From: Ctena decussata
Taxonomy: Eukaryota; Mollusca; Bivalvia; Lucinida; Lucinidae
Direction: 5' to 3'
Assembly: GCA_963989385.1 (NCBI GenBank)
Contig: OZ022515.1
Location: forward strand, 8,464,803 to 8,528,802
Length of the DNA stretch: 64,000 nucleotides
Positions within the stretch are counted from its first letter, which is position 1. Every line of letters begins with the position of its first letter. The notes under the pieces were generated by a model. That model did no database searches. It was not told the DNA's origin and worked only from the letters and a program-made list of their open reading frames with translations. The position numbers were made by a program, and so were the translations under genes. Of the stretch, positions 43,682 to 56,699 are shown piece after piece.

Positions 43682-43876
43682 CAGGGCACTGTTAGTGTTC
43701 CCATCTACATCTCTTGAACGCATTACTGTGTTGTAGAGCCACACTAGTCAATATGTAGGACAGTAACGGTGTCCTAATTTATAGATTCTTATGCTTTGTC
43801 ACCGTGACATACTTCCTTGAGATACTATTCGCATCACAGCCATCAAAGTTTACAGCAAATTATTTTCTTATTACAG

Positions 43877-44018
43877 GGTCAAACAGGCTGGAGAGGCAGG
43901 CGAAAATTCAGAAAACCCAGCGAACGACAGAGATGCAGAGCCACGAGGCAACCAGACTACTACGGCAGGAGGAAACGCAGAACCCCTACCTTCGACGTCA
44001 GGAATTCAACAACAGTAA
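43877..44018 (+). CDS. CHS: Chitin synthase terminal exon
   Basis: The acceptor TTCTTATTACAG ends at 43876. Entering in phase 2 after the 40,015 exon, it encodes VKQAGEAGENSENPANDRDA, then a Gly/Asn/Thr-rich stretch ending PLPSTSGIQQQ, and stops at TAA 44,016-44,018. The tail is disordered and polar, as expected for a cytoplasmic C-terminus. A poly(A) signal AATAAA follows at 44,155-44,160. The other two frames are also open here, so the frame choice rests on phase agreement. Confidence 0.65.
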
Positions 44019-44289
44019 CAGCTGAGTAATTCATTCTCCCGCAGAAATGGACAATTAACTATCACTAGAAGTAGGATAGTTCATTACTTGTGTGTCTAAG
44101 ATGAATAACTGTCAATTTTTGTCAGGAAAAGACAGTCAACTCTCCATTACTACAAATAAAAGAGTAGTGAACATAACTTGTTTGTATAAGGCCACACTAC
44201 AAAAAAAGAGTTCATGTTGTTTTAAGGCTGAATATTTTGCAGCGAAAAGGAACCACAATCACCCCGTCATAACACTCGAAACAAACTGA

Positions 44290-44291
<2 letters not shown>

Positions 44292-44332
<41 letters not shown>
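44292..44332 (+). repeat. (CA)n microsatellite
   Basis: About 20 CA units. Confidence 0.97.
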
Positions 44333-44334
<2 letters not shown>

Positions 44335-44336
<2 letters not shown>

Positions 44337-46200
44337 AATGAGTGGCTGAATTCGGGCTGAACGTACCGCAAATCCATACGTCATACAGAGACGTGACAAT
44401 ACAAGAAAAATGCACCCTACGCAAAGACACGTTTGTGGTATGGTCGCCAGAAGCTCGCACTTAGGCAAAGTGTGTTTGGAATTCGAATTTGTGGAATCTG
44501 AAAGTATTAGTTCCTGACCAATGTCCCACTGAGCACACGTTGAATCAACATTTAATCAACGTTGATGCAACGCCAACATTTGCCGGACCCCGAGAGACAT
44601 GCTGAAGGCTTCGGTTTTCAACAGCCCCGTCGAGTTTGACCATGGTTTTCAACAGATCCTTCGAGATCCGGAAAATGCTAATGCAATTAAAAAATATGTT
44701 TGGTCGTTATTATTGCATGGATTAAACCACAATAATGCAAAAATAGCAAAAACGTCTCGGCCTCATAGCCATTACCTAGTTGAAACCTACTGTACACGCA
44801 CCATGCATGTATATAAAAATTCTCGTATCTGGCCATGGTCAGCTATCTTAATTTTTTGTCCAGCCTGCAGCCGCAAACTTGATGGATTATTGCTCTGAAT
44901 CTTGCGCAGATCATTATCAACAGGTGAATCGCCTTGTTAAAACAAACATGTTAATAGCGTGTGATACCGATAGTTTTGCAATAATGTTGATTCAACTTTG
45001 TATGTTGAATCAACGTTGATTCAGCTTTTTGTGCCATACGGGGTGAGTCCTACTATAAAAAAGACAATTTTGTATTTGAGCCACATAAAGGCTTATGAAT
45101 ATTTGCAGGGGTATCGAAAACAACTTGAAACAAAAAAAGAAGTGTTTACATTTATAATCAGCATACCCGAAACATATATTTAGCAGCCCATGTTTTCGCG
45201 GTTACTTTTGCTAGACACAAGCATCGCTTGCAAGCAACAATTTAGATATACCGAATATTTCTTATAGGGTTTATAAAACCTTACATTTAATGTGGAATTT
45301 GTGTTCAAAGAAGAGGATGAAACAAGAGTCATTGAATATGCAACAAATACGGACAAAATGCATTATTGCCCAACGAAACCATAATTTCCGTATTACTACC
45401 TTATAATCCGGAACGTTCGTTCTATCTGGACACTTGAAGTAGTCTTATTGCCTACTTTAATTCTGGACAGCTGGATCGATGATGATTAGTGGATTATCTT
45501 TAATATTATAAGTCCTTCATGAATTCTGTTTTTTTTTATTATTGTTATTATCATTCTTTTGAGCCACGTTGCAAGAAAATACCATGCAAGCCAAGTGAAG
45601 GTCTGACTGGTTGTCTGGTCGGTCTTCTACGGAAGCCTATATGTGACATTGTGTTTTGCGTAAGGACCTTTTGAGTTCTGTGTTTGGACATTGTGACTCC
45701 TGTATTTTCAATTCAATCTGTGTTTTATATTTTTATGTTTTGGACTTAGTACCTGTTTTGGTTTGGCCCAGTATAGATGTATAAAGTCAAAATTCAGAAT
45801 GCATACGTCATTACACAAAACATGAAACTCAAAACTAAAACACTAGTATGGGTTAGTCGATTATTAACAGAGCCTAGAATGGGTTAGTCGATTACGAATA
45901 GAGGGTGTAGAGGTCTGGGAACAGGGGAGCATATGATTTTTATGCTGATATGAAAGAAATGTATTATAATTGTTGTCTCCCTTCTGATTTTCCTGATATA
46001 TGCATGTAAGCAGACTAAATTGTGCTTTTGTAATAGTCCGAACCTACCTCTAATGGGCCAAACCAAATCAGCAAAGCCCAAACACAAAAACATATAACAC
46101 AAAATTCAAAATACAGGAATCACAACGTCCAAACACAGAGCACTAAAGGCCCTTACATAAAAGACAATGTCACAGAAAGGCTTCCCTAGTCTTCGATGGA
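44335..46200. other. Intergenic stretch without a gene
   Basis: Only short self-complementary strings are seen (GTTGAATCAAC and ATCAACGTTGAT near 44,540-44,570 and again near 44,985-45,025) and a direct repeat of ATGGGTTAGTCGATTA near 45,848 and 45,879. No supported gene. Confidence 0.5.
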
Positions 46201-46218
46201 CGCTCTTATTGATAACCT

Positions 46219-46428
46219 GGGGTCGTATTTATAAAAAGCACTTAAGTCGTTGCTATGCTGTTGCTAAGGCTTTATTTCTATAAAGAGATTTCCTACAATT
46301 AAGAAATTTGCTCTTTTTCAGACTGTTCCTCTAGAGCACATTTCATAGTTGTAGGGAATCTCCTTCAAAGAAATTTAACCTTAGCAACATCATAGCAACC
46401 ACTTAAGTCGTTTTATAAATACGGCCCC
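46219..46428. mobile_element. Foldback MITE
   Basis: The edges GGGGTCGTATTTATAAAA and TTTTATAAATACGGCCCC are inverted, followed inward by CACTTAAGTCG and TTGCTATG on both arms. Confidence 0.85.
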
Positions 46429-46429
46429 A

Positions 46430-48400
46430 GCAGGCCAAGTATTCTCCAGGTGGACAAGCATAGAATCTTATTAGACTTGCAGATTCAGGTACTAATTTAA
46501 GTTTTAACAGTACTGTTAAATACATATCTGCGATATCAAACTTTCGCTGTGAGATAAAAATGATAAAAACGACACTCATGCAAATTTGTAACATTTGTTC
46601 TTACTTTTCTATAAAAGTATAACTTGTGGCATTTGTTAGAATGGCCTCATAGAGGTGATTTTAATGGGATGCCACAAAGCATTGCTTAAAGATTTACACC
46701 GTCAATATTCTATTAACTTTTAAATTGCTCACAAAACATTAAATCATAGGCATGATAATGATTGCTATTGAAATTCATTTATCTGCCAAATTTATGATTT
46801 GTGATGGTCACTGAAAATAGGAGAATTTGAGAAAATACATTAAAGAGCGGCAATAGCGGACCGCCATTCCCTCCAAAATGAAGACTGGATACGCCCAGCA
46901 ATCATAGTTAATCAGGTTAAAGTTATATCATGAATAATTAAAGCCCTTTCTTTAATCGACTTCAGACAGTTATTGGCTGAAAAGAACTCAGGTGCACAGA
47001 TTAGAGGTTAAAACTATAGTAAAGTTATTTACTCAACTTATCATAAAATTCAAAACGTGCTTGCAGAAACGCCTGTGGGTGTCAATCAATTTATGACGAC
47101 AAAATATTCGTGAGTATTCAAGAAAGGTATACATTGATATCTGGATATATCGTCTCTGTCTCCGTAACAAAGATGTTCGCTGAAGATTTTTTTAACAAAT
47201 CTTAATTATGTTGATTACAACTAACAAGTTTCATAATTTTGTGATTATTTCGTAATGAAATACGAGGGAGTATACCTTTAATAGAAAATGTCTCCAATAT
47301 AAATCAAGTACTCCTTTTTTATCTAAACCTCTGTTATGTTTTGTATATGTAGATGTAATAAAATATTTTGTAACATGAATATGCCGTTTTTTCTTATGTA
47401 CTAAACATTGATTTGTACTTTTTTGCGTTAAAAATGATGGGTATCCTCCCAAGTCCACAAAGGAGCTGAGTCTATCTAAACAAATGTGTTCATAACAAAG
47501 TGATAACAGTGTATTCACGTTTATCTCGCCTTGCACGATTTTTCAGTCAAGCCAATATTTTACACGACAAACACAATTTTTATTTTTGCGGATATTCACA
47601 TCCGCAAAAATTAAAAACCACGAAAATTAATCCTCATGTTTTTGGGCAAATCCGCGAGAATTTGACGACGCGAAAATTTTCCATTTGACGGTAGCATTCG
47701 CGTAAGTTGTTATGCAGAATTTTGCGATTACAAAATGCCTAGTAAACGCTATCTCATCTCAAATGATGACTTAATACAGACACACTACGTCGGAACAACG
47801 TCGGAAGAACTTTTTGACGCGTACTCAAGGTTGTTCCGACATCATAACGTTGCATCGACGTCGTCACACTTTGTTTAGACCATTTATGTATCCTTGGTTG
47901 AAAGGAGAAAAAAGAAGATTGTTGTGCGATATCCGATCAGTTCATGAATGCCTTTTTGTAAGGATGAGCTTTGTTCTACGCGAGTGAGGATAAATCATTA
48001 CCCCATTATACCTTTTTAGAAAGGAAAGGCCAGAAATAAGCACCACCCCGTCAACTAAAGGAAATCGGGGAATAAAATAGTCGATAAAACATGGCGGTGT
48101 ATCCGTATAGCTTAACTCATTAATCCCTATTTAGTGTAGTGTTCCGTAAAATGAACACATGCCAATAATGCAGATCCAGAGCAGACGCCGCAGGACGTGG
48201 CGTCTGATCAGGATCTACACCGTTTGTATAAATTTTAAAGCAAGGTCTGTACAACTTAGGAAAATTAAATAAACCAGACACCCCCTAAAATTATGAATGG
48301 ACTCATCCATGTATGCAGATAGAAGAGTCTACTGGGCATTGATGGGTTAAATTCATAATGATCGGTAACTATTAGCAAACACCGAGAGCAATTTCGTTCT
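46430..48400. other. Intergenic stretch without a gene
   Basis: I see no coding region. 47,540-47,695 holds a scrap of the CGCG-rich MITE family. 47,785-47,870 has a cluster of GTCGGAACAACGTCGGAA-like strings. Confidence 0.45.
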
Positions 48401-49859
48401 TAAGTACCGTTCCAGCTAAGAATCAGGCAGATTGCATTAATAGGGTGGCATATCGAGGTCTTCAGATTTTGACCAAAACTTGTGTATAAGTCCATTGGGT
48501 GTCAAAACCTGCACATGCAAAATCTCAGGTCAGTCAGTCAACGGTTGCTATGGAAACCGGGGGATAATTGTTTTCCTTAGCAACAAGCAAATTATGCTGG
48601 AACATTTATGTAAAATACAACATTTTTGGGAAGCTAAAACTGTATACAAAGGAAAAATAGCCCTTCTTGTAATGTGTTTACTAACACAATGTACATTATT
48701 GGTATCAAATTCTGTTTGAATGTTTCTGAAATAAACATTAACCTGTGTGCTATTTGGGGTCAAAGGTCACCTGGGTCATCGTTTTTACAGAATTTGTGAA
48801 AATAGTCAAAAACGACCGAAATCCAACCCAAATATTTTCTATAGTATAAAAAATTGAAAGATGCCAGCATTCAAAGATTAGAGCACATCTATGAGGCTTT
48901 CAAAATCTGTAACAAAATTACTGTATAAATTTCTCCTTAGCAACCAGTTTAACACCTTAGCAACCATCCCTTAGGTGATCTGTACATTTTGACTGAATTG
49001 GAAACAGTATATCTTCGATGTATTGCAATATAGGAAGACAATAGTAAGAAAAGTTTAAACCACAGGTATCGGACTTTAACACTTTGTTGAGAAACATGTG
49101 CATATATTTCATGTTAGCAACCAGTTAGAGCCCTTAGCAACCAACCGTTAACAAATTTGAGACTTTTGGCCGAACTCCAAGAGGGATATCTTTGATATAC
49201 AAGTAAAAATAACCATACTTTTATTGAAATGTTTAAACTACAGCTGCTTGACCTTTAAAATTCGTTGTGAAACATGTGTATATATTTGCTCTTAGCAACC
49301 AATTTGTGCCCTTAGCAACCACCTATCAACAAATTTAGAATTTTTAGTGAAGTCCAAATCTGATGCCCTCTGCTTGAAATGTACTATGTAGACAATGGGT
49401 AAGGAATCATTGAAGTAAGAGAACTGGGCTTAACCAGTCTGTTGCAAACTTGTGTATAAAATTGTCCTTAGCAACCAGTCTGAGCTCATAGCAACCACCT
49501 CTTAACTGATTTGAGAATTTGGTTTAAATTCCATACAAAATACCTTTTATGAGCAGCAATCTATGAAGACAGTTGCAGTAAGTTTTTAAACATACTAAAC
49601 TTACTTTTAATAGGCACCAAGGAAAAAATACTTGTGCATGTTTATGTCCTTAGCAACAAGTTTTAGTCCTTGGCAACCACATGATTATCTCCCCTTCCCC
49701 CCCTCCCCCCCAAAGGTGAGGGGGTACATATTGTTTTCAGTGCGGTTCCCGGGCGACGGCATCACACTTTCTTGTATGCAGAATATCTCTTTAACCAATC
49801 AGTGGAATTACACCAAACTTGCATGGATATATCATTGAGACAAGCTTAAGAGCTGGTTA

Positions 49860-51240
49860 GGTTTTGGTGACCTTGACCTTATTTTCAAGATCAAAGGAGG
49901 ACTTAAATGGCGTGAAAATTTCTTGTATATACAATATCTCTTGAACCAATGGATGGAATTTCACCAGGCTTGACTTGATACATTATTGGGACACGCTTAA
50001 GAGCTGATTAGATTTTGGTGACCTTGACCTTATTTTCAAGGTCACAGGAGGACTTAAATATCGTGAAAATTTCTTGTATGCACAATATCTCCTGAACCAG
50101 TAAGTGGAATTTCACCAAACTTATAGGGATATATTATTGGGACAAGCTTAAGGGCTGATTAGATTTTGGTGACCTTGACCTCCTTTTCAAGGCCACACTT
50201 AAATGGCATGAAAATTTCTAGTATGCACAATATCTCTTGAACCAATGGATGGAATCTCGTCAGACTAGACTTGATATAACATTGGGACAAGTTTAAAGGC
50301 TGATTAGATTATGGTGACCTTGACATTATTTTCAAGGTCACAGGAGGACTTAAATATGTGAAACTTTCACTAAAATTAATATATTCTTGAGCCTTTGGCT
50401 TAATTCCCACCAAACTTGCATAGATATATTTTTGGGTCAATCTAAAGAGCTGATTAGATTTTGGTGACCTTGACCTCATTTTCAAGGTCATAGAAGGACT
50501 TAAATGGCGTGAAAATTTCTTGTATGCACAATATCTCCTGAACCAATGAGTGGAATTTCACCAAACTTGCAAGGATATATCATTGGGACAAGCTTTATAG
50601 CTGATTAGATTTTAGTGACCTTGACCTCATTTTGAAGGTCACAGGAGGACTTAAATGGCGTGAAAATTTCTTGTATGCACAATATCTCTTGAACCAATGG
50701 ATGAAATTTCACCAGATTTGACTTGATATATCACTGGGACAAGCTTAAGAGCCGAGAAAATTTTGGTGACCTTGACCTCATTTTCAAGGTCACATGAGGA
50801 CTTAAATATGTGAAAATTTCACTAAAATTGATATATTCTTGAGCCTTTGACTTAATTCCCACCAAACTTGCATAGATATATGTTTGGGACAATCTTAAGA
50901 GTTGACTAGGTTATGGTGACCTTGACCCCATTTTTAAGATCAAAAGCCAACTTACAAATGTTAATGTTTTTCCTTGAAATGTGATATTTCCTCAACCAAT
51001 GGATGGATAGTCATCAGACTTGCATGGATATATCACTGTGACAGGTTTAAGACATGATTAGTTTTTGGTTACCTTGAGCCCTTTGTCAAAGTAATAGTCT
51101 TGTATGTAAGATATCCTTGTAACCAGTGGATGGATTTTTTCCAAACTTGCATTGGTATTTTATTTAGACAAGCTTCACGAGCTTATTAGATTTTGATGAC
51201 CTGTACCTCATTTTCAAGGTGACAGGAGGACTTAAATATG
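49860..51240 (+). repeat. Tandem array with GGTGACCTTGACCT and TTTTCAAGGTCA in each unit
   Basis: Units of about 150 bases share TTTTGGTGACCTTGACCTCA, TTTTCAAGGTCACAGGAGGA, CTTAAAT, GTGAAAATTTC and ACAATATCTC. Eight to nine units are seen, decaying at the right. It lies in the centre of the giant foldback. Confidence 0.85.
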
Positions 51241-52330
51241 TGAAAATTTCAGGATTATTGATATATCCCTTGAATGTTGCCTGCATTTCCACCAAACATA
51301 ATACTTTTCACTAGGAATATATTACTTGAACCAGTGGGTGGAATAAAATCAGACTTTTATGGATATATGATTATGACAAGTAGACCAAACTTGATAGATT
51401 ATATCAACATAGCAGAGTGTTAGGACAATGAAATGAGTGGATGGGAACACACTTATGGTGGATTAGAGGGGGTGGGTAATGGGCTGGTAGGGAGACATCT
51501 GTTTTTCTCTGAATTTTTTTTCTAGTTTTAACCATATTTTAACAGATTTGGAGCATGTGAGTGAATTATTATCAAACTATTCTCTCTTTGCAACGTAACA
51601 ATGTATCTTGTTATAAGTAATATCTAAAGCACCTCTGACCTGAACTTTTACCATCTGATTAAAAACATGTGCATGTAATTGTCCTTAGAACCCAGATTGG
51701 GCCATTTGCAACCACCTTTTTTATATGTGAGACTTTTGTCGGAATTCAGGACAGAGCAGTTTTATTAGCAACAAACTGTTATGATAAGTGTAAGTGGTGT
51801 CTGGATCAAACGGCTGGACATCTAAAATCTGTTGAAAAAATGCGTATGTGCTTGTCCTTACTAACCAGTTGAAGCTCTTAGCAACCATTTCTTAGAAGAC
51901 TTAGAATTTTACCAGAGGAACTGACAGACTCTGAAGAAGATGAATTTTCCAAAAAGAATGTCTAGTAATTAAGACAGTTATAAAAAGGTTTTAAGTACCA
52001 TTGCCTGACTTTTGAGATACGTTGAAAACATGTACAAGCAGTACGTACGAGCCCTTAACCAACCAACTCTTAACGTATTTACTGAATTCCAAACATATTA
52101 TCTCCTTGTTCCGTGAACCATATAGGTTGTAGAAAAAATAGTAGGAAATGTTTGAAATACATTAATTTTGTGACTTAAAATTCTTTTTGAAAACCTAAAG
52201 CTCAGGCAGACAATTGCCAAAAAAGAATCGGACAGTGGCATTCATAAATAACACAAGCATAATAAAACCAATATCATGCGAAGGTCACAGCGTTTGTATT
52301 CTATACGCAGTCATAAATGATAGCAACACG
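51241..52330. other. Decayed interior of the giant foldback
   Basis: Scattered CTTAGCAACCA-like strings are seen, and no gene. Confidence 0.5.
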
Positions 52331-55230
52331 AAATCTTGTTCTTCAGTCATTAGTTACAATCCTCTGCATAGAACTCTGTAAATAAAAGATCTTTGGTGTT
52401 GAAGTCACTGAAAAGCTATCAGTTAAAATGTGGTTGCTAAGGGCCCAAAATGGTTGCTAAGTACAAATACATGTATATGCACACATCAACAGATTTAAAG
52501 ATCTGTTTGCTTTTAAGCTAATATGTGTTGTCATGATTTGTCAAATTTCAAATATATTGCTTGTTGAAGTCAACCAAAGGTTTCATATCTGTTGATAGTT
52601 GGTTGCTAAGGGCACATATCTGTTGCTAAGGAGAAAATTGTGCATAGGTTTTCCAACAAACAGAAAAAGTTCAATACCTGTGCTTGAAACATAACTAACT
52701 ATTGTCTACCTGCATTGCATAATGTGAAAGATACACTATTTCCAATTCAGTCAAAACTTACAGATCACCTAAGGGGTGGTTGCTAAGGCGTTAAACTGGT
52801 TGCTTAGGAAAAAAATTATACAGTAATTTTTTTACAGATTTTGAAAGCCCCATAGCTGTGCTTCAATTGTTTTTACACAACTCTTGCAGCATATTGTAAA
52901 AGTCAGCACTTGTGGGTCATACATTACTCACAATTGTTTATTAAGGAAGTTACAAAGAGAAAATTCCCCTATAATCAAAATCAGCAAACACTTGGTTGCT
53001 AAGGTCTTAAACTGGTAACTAAGGGCAAATTTGTACACACATTGTTCAACAGAATTAATTTGAAAGTCAGTCACCAGTGCTGTAATGTCACTTGCAATTG
53101 TTTTCATAGTTTGTTGCTTAAAAAAGATATTTCATACGAAATTCAGTTGAAAGTCTTCTGTTAAAAGATGGTTGCTAGGGGCTCAGACTGGTTGCTAAGG
53201 GCAAATATATGCACAGGGTTGTCAAAAGATCTTAAAAAGCCCAAAACTTGTTCTTCAGTCATTAATTACTATCCTCTGCATAGTACTCTGTAAATAGAAG
53301 ATTTTTGTTGTTGAATTAACTGAAAAGTTATCTGTTAAAATGTGGTTGCTAAGGGCCCAAAATGGTTGCAAAGCACAAATATATACGATTCTCAACGGAT
53401 TTTAAACATCTGTCGGCTTTTAAGCTAATATTTATTGTCACAGTGTCGCATATTTAATATATAATCCTTGTTGAAGGCAACCAAATGTTTCATATATGTT
53501 GATAGTTGGTTGCTAAGGGTACATATCTGTTGCTAAGGAGAAAATTGTGCAAAGGTTTTTCAACAAACAGAAAAAGTTCAATACCTGTTCTTGAAACATA
53601 ACAAACTATTGTCTACCTGCATTGCATAATGTGAAAGATATACTATTTCCAATTCAGTCAAAACGTACCGATCACCTAAGGGGTGGTTGCTAAGGCGTTA
53701 AACTGGTTCCTAAGGAGGAAAGTATACAGTCATTTTATTACAGATTTTGAAAGCCCCATAGCTGTGCTTCAGTTGTTTTTACACAGCTCTTGCAGCATAT
53801 TGTAAAAGTCAGCACTTGTGGTTCATACATTACACACAATTGTTTATTAAGTAAGTTACAAAGAGAAAATTCCCCCATAATCAAAATCAGCAAACACTTG
53901 GTTGCTAAGGTCTTTAACTGGTTACTAAGGGCAAATTTGTACACACATTGTTCAACAGAATTCAAAAGTCAGTCATCAGTGCTGTAATGTTACTTGCGGT
54001 TGTTTTCATAGTTTGTTGCTTAAAAAAGATATTTCGTATGAAATTCAGTTGAAAGTCTTCTCTTAAAAGATGGTTGCTAGGGGCTTAGACTGGTTGCTAA
54101 GGGCAAATATATGCACAGGGTTGTCAAAAGATCTTAAAAAGCTCAATACTTGTTCTTCAGTCATTAATTACTATCCTCTGCATAGTACTCTGTAAATAGA
54201 GGATTTTTGGTGTTGAATTCACTGAAAAGTTATCTGTTAAAATGTGGTTGCTAAGGGCCCAAAATGGTTGCTAAGCACATATATATATGTTTCTAAACGG
54301 ATTTTTAACAGTTGTCTGCTTTTAAGCTAATATGTGTTTACACAGTTTGTCGCATATCAAATATATAATCCTTGTTGAAGTCAACCAGATGTTTCATATC
54401 AGTTAATAGTTGGTTGCTAAGGGCACATATTTGTTGCTAAGGAGAAAATTATGCATAAATTTTTCAACAAATGGCAAAAGTCCAATACTTATGCTTGAAA
54501 CATAACTAACTGTTGTCTACCTGCATTGACTTATGTCACAGATATACTGTTTCCAATTCAGTCAAAATTTACAGATCACCTAAGGGATGGTTGCTAAGGT
54601 GTTATACTGGTTGCTAAGGAGAAATTTATACAGTAATTTTATTACAGATTTTGAAAGCCCCATAGCTGTGCTTTAATCATTGAATGCTGACATCTTTCAA
54701 TTTTTTATACTATAGAAAATATTTGGGTTGGATTTCAGTCATTTCTTACTATTTTCAAAAATTCTGTAAAAACGATTACCCAGGTGACCTTTGACCCCAA
54801 ATAGCACACACGCTAATGTTTATTTCATAAACATTCAAACAAGGTTCGATACCAATAATGTGCCATATGTTAATGAACAAATTACAAGAAGGGTTATTTT
54901 TTCTTTGTATACAGTTTTAACCTCCCAAATATGTTGTATTTTATATAAATGTTCAAGCATGATTTGCTTGTTGCTAAGGAAAACAATTATCCCCTGGTTT
55001 CCATAGCAACCGTTGACTGACTGACCTAAGATTTTGCATGTGCAGGTTTGATCACCAAATGGGCTTATACACAAGTTTTGGTCAAAATCTGAAGACCTCG
55101 ATATGCCACCACCTGCCTGATCCTTAGCCGGAATGGTACTTAAATGGTCAATTTCTTTAACACGTGATGCTTGTCTTAGCAGATTTTGGCAAGGTAGCAT
55201 ACGATGTTTTTAAAACGATAGATACTATAT

Positions 55231-55445
55231 ACTGTCAACTCTCGATATCTGAACATTGACGTTTATCTCAAACTACTGATATCTCAAAGTAAATTTTCTG
55301 GTCTCAGAAAATTTACTTTGAGATATCAGTATTTTGAGTTAACAGGATTAGAAATATAAAGAAAATGAGAAATGTGTGATCTATATTATTTGATAAAATA
55401 TGTTACTTCGGGATATCAGCGTTGAGATAACGAGAGTCAACTCCA
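55231..55445. mobile_element. Pogo/Tigger-like MITE
   Basis: The edges ACTGTCAACTCTCGATATCT and the complement of GAGATAACGAGAGTCAACTC are imperfect inverted repeats in a CTCTCGATATCT style I associate with pogo-type elements. An inner perfect palindrome (TGATATCTCAAAGTAAATTT with its complement, 55,267-55,330) is present. Confidence 0.65.
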
Positions 55446-55448
55446 TAA

Positions 55449-55687
55449 TTGAGCTGCGACACGTGAAAACCAACAAAGTGGTTGTGCGTCTAGTGCAGAC
55501 TCAGATCAGCCTGGACATTCACCAAGTCTGATCAGACTCTTCGCTAAGCGCTAAAAGGGTAGCTAAGTGTCTAAGCTACCGTCATGCGGACAGCAAAGAC
55601 TCTGATCAGACTGGGCGGATGCCCAGGCTGATCTGAGTCTGCGCTGGGCGTACAACCACATTGTTGGATTTGTCGTGTTGCGGTCAA
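55449..55687. mobile_element. GAGCCGCGACACG foldback MITE, copy 2
   Basis: The edges are TTGAGCTGCGACACG and CGTGTTGCGGTCAA. It lies only seven bases beyond the stop codon of the sulfotransferase gene, so it is probably transcribed in that gene's 3' UTR. Confidence 0.85.
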
Positions 55688-55694
55688 TTATGTG

Positions 55695-56699
55695 TTAATT
55701 GCTCGTGTCCCAGTCAAACTGTCTCCCAGAAAGCTGATAAAAACGTTTATTATAAGGCAGAAAATACTCTCTCATCTCTTTCTCACTAGTCTCTGATATA
55801 TTTGGATGTATATGTCCTTTACCTTCAGGCAAACATTCCATCATGTCTTCACTAGACGTTTCACTTGATTCTGGCTTTCTCTGGCAGTAAAATCCTTTTA
55901 CTGCATTAAAAACGATAACACTCTCATCAAAGTAATGGTCAATATTCAAGAATGATTCAATTTTGCCGAGTTCGGCTATAGGATCAGCAGTCATAGCGTC
56001 ACCATCGACCACATGTATTTGTTTCTGTTTAAAGTATTTCAACCAGACTTCAAAATCGTCGTCATAAGTTGTCGCATAACGGCGCCATGATGACTCAAAC
56101 GTTTCGTTCTTCCAATTCGTCTTTTTATGTTTTTCTTGTTTTCGTTTTCCCATCAAATAAGATGATAGTGCACGTTGTACTGGCTCTCTGACTATCAGCA
56201 TAAGTTTAATTTGAGAATTCATTTTGAAGATTCGCTCTGGAGCTTCGGGACTTCTGAAGTAGCTCGGTGACTTTTCAATCACAACTTGGCCCGGTAAACT
56301 ATAGGGCATTTGGTCTTTGTACCAGTCCAAGCCGTTGTCGTATTTCTCGCTAAAGAAGTGGTACTCATTGATCTTTGGATTCCTCACAACTTGTGGATGT
56401 GAACTTAAGAACCAAAGTAAAGCCATAGTTCCAGCCTTTGGTACCCCAATTATCAGGCAATTTGGTAGTCTCTTTTTACAGCCTCTGTTCTGGTTTTTCA
56501 TAACATTCCTAATTCCGTAACCAGAACATTGCGAGGATATGTTGTTATGTAATATCTTATTCCATGGCACAATTCTTGCTTCAGTTTTCAAGTCTGAAGC
56601 CGGATCAATCAGCACATAGGCCAAAGTAAATATTATATAACATATAAATGCAAATATTGAAAACTTAAGACACGTGGTTTGTGAGCTCACGCTCAACAT
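55695..56699 (-). CDS. Heparan-sulfate 3-O-sulfotransferase-like protein (type II Golgi enzyme)
   Basis: This 334-residue protein would transfer sulfate from PAPS to a glycan in the Golgi. Residues 11-31 (LKFSIFAFICYIIFTLAYVL) form an N-terminal signal anchor. The 5'-phosphosulfate loop is GVPKAGT (85-91). The NEYHFF motif (111-116) keeps the Glu and His that are catalytic in 3-O-sulfotransferases, but the Asp three residues after the His is Ser (S117). EKSPSYF is at 142-148, and the 3'-phosphate site is VREPVQRALSS (170-180). C272 and C289 with a following EGKGH are where the family has its disulfide loop. The Arg of the usual KGGTR is Met. It is intact, single-exon, and ends at a normal length. 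It may act on another glycan than heparan sulfate. Confidence 0.87.
   Translation of the reverse strand: MLSVSSQTTCLKFSIFAFICYIIFTLAYVLIDPASDLKTEARIVPWNKILHNNISSQCSGYGIRNVMKNQNRGCKKRLPNCLIIGVPKAGTMALLWFLSSHPQVVRNPKINEYHFFSEKYDNGLDWYKDQMPYSLPGQVVIEKSPSYFRSPEAPERIFKMNSQIKLMLIVREPVQRALSSYLMGKRKQEKHKKTNWKNETFESSWRRYATTYDDDFEVWLKYFKQKQIHVVDGDAMTADPIAELGKIESFLNIDHYFDESVIVFNAVKGFYCQRKPESSETSSEDMMECLPEGKGHIHPNISETSEKEMREYFLPYNKRFYQLSGRQFDWDTSN

Larger units (their letters stand above)
40130..43876 (+). other. CHS: Last chitin synthase intron
   Basis: It contains a foldback MITE (40,851-41,093), a short palindrome (41,100-41,164, arms CATTTACCAGAACACTTCA), degenerate tandem units with AAGGTCA and ACAATC (41,690-42,860), an (ACTC)n run (43,170-43,203) and another foldback (43,535-43,681). 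No other gene is visible. Confidence 0.6.
48401..55143. mobile_element. Giant 6.7-kb inverted-repeat (foldback) element
   Basis: The left edge TAAGTACCGTTCCAGCTAAG is mirrored at the right edge by CCGGAATGGTACTTA. The arms continue for at least 500 bases (shared strings include GTGGCATATCGAGGTCTTCA, GCACATGCAAAATCT and GGTTGCTATGGAAACC). Inside, both arms are arrays of CTTAGCAACCA units (left) or GGTTGCTAAGGGC units (right), and the centre is the GGTGACCTTGACCT array. The right arm carries a higher-order repeat of about 900 bases (starts near 52,340, 53,250 and 54,152). No transposase ORF. Confidence 0.85.
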
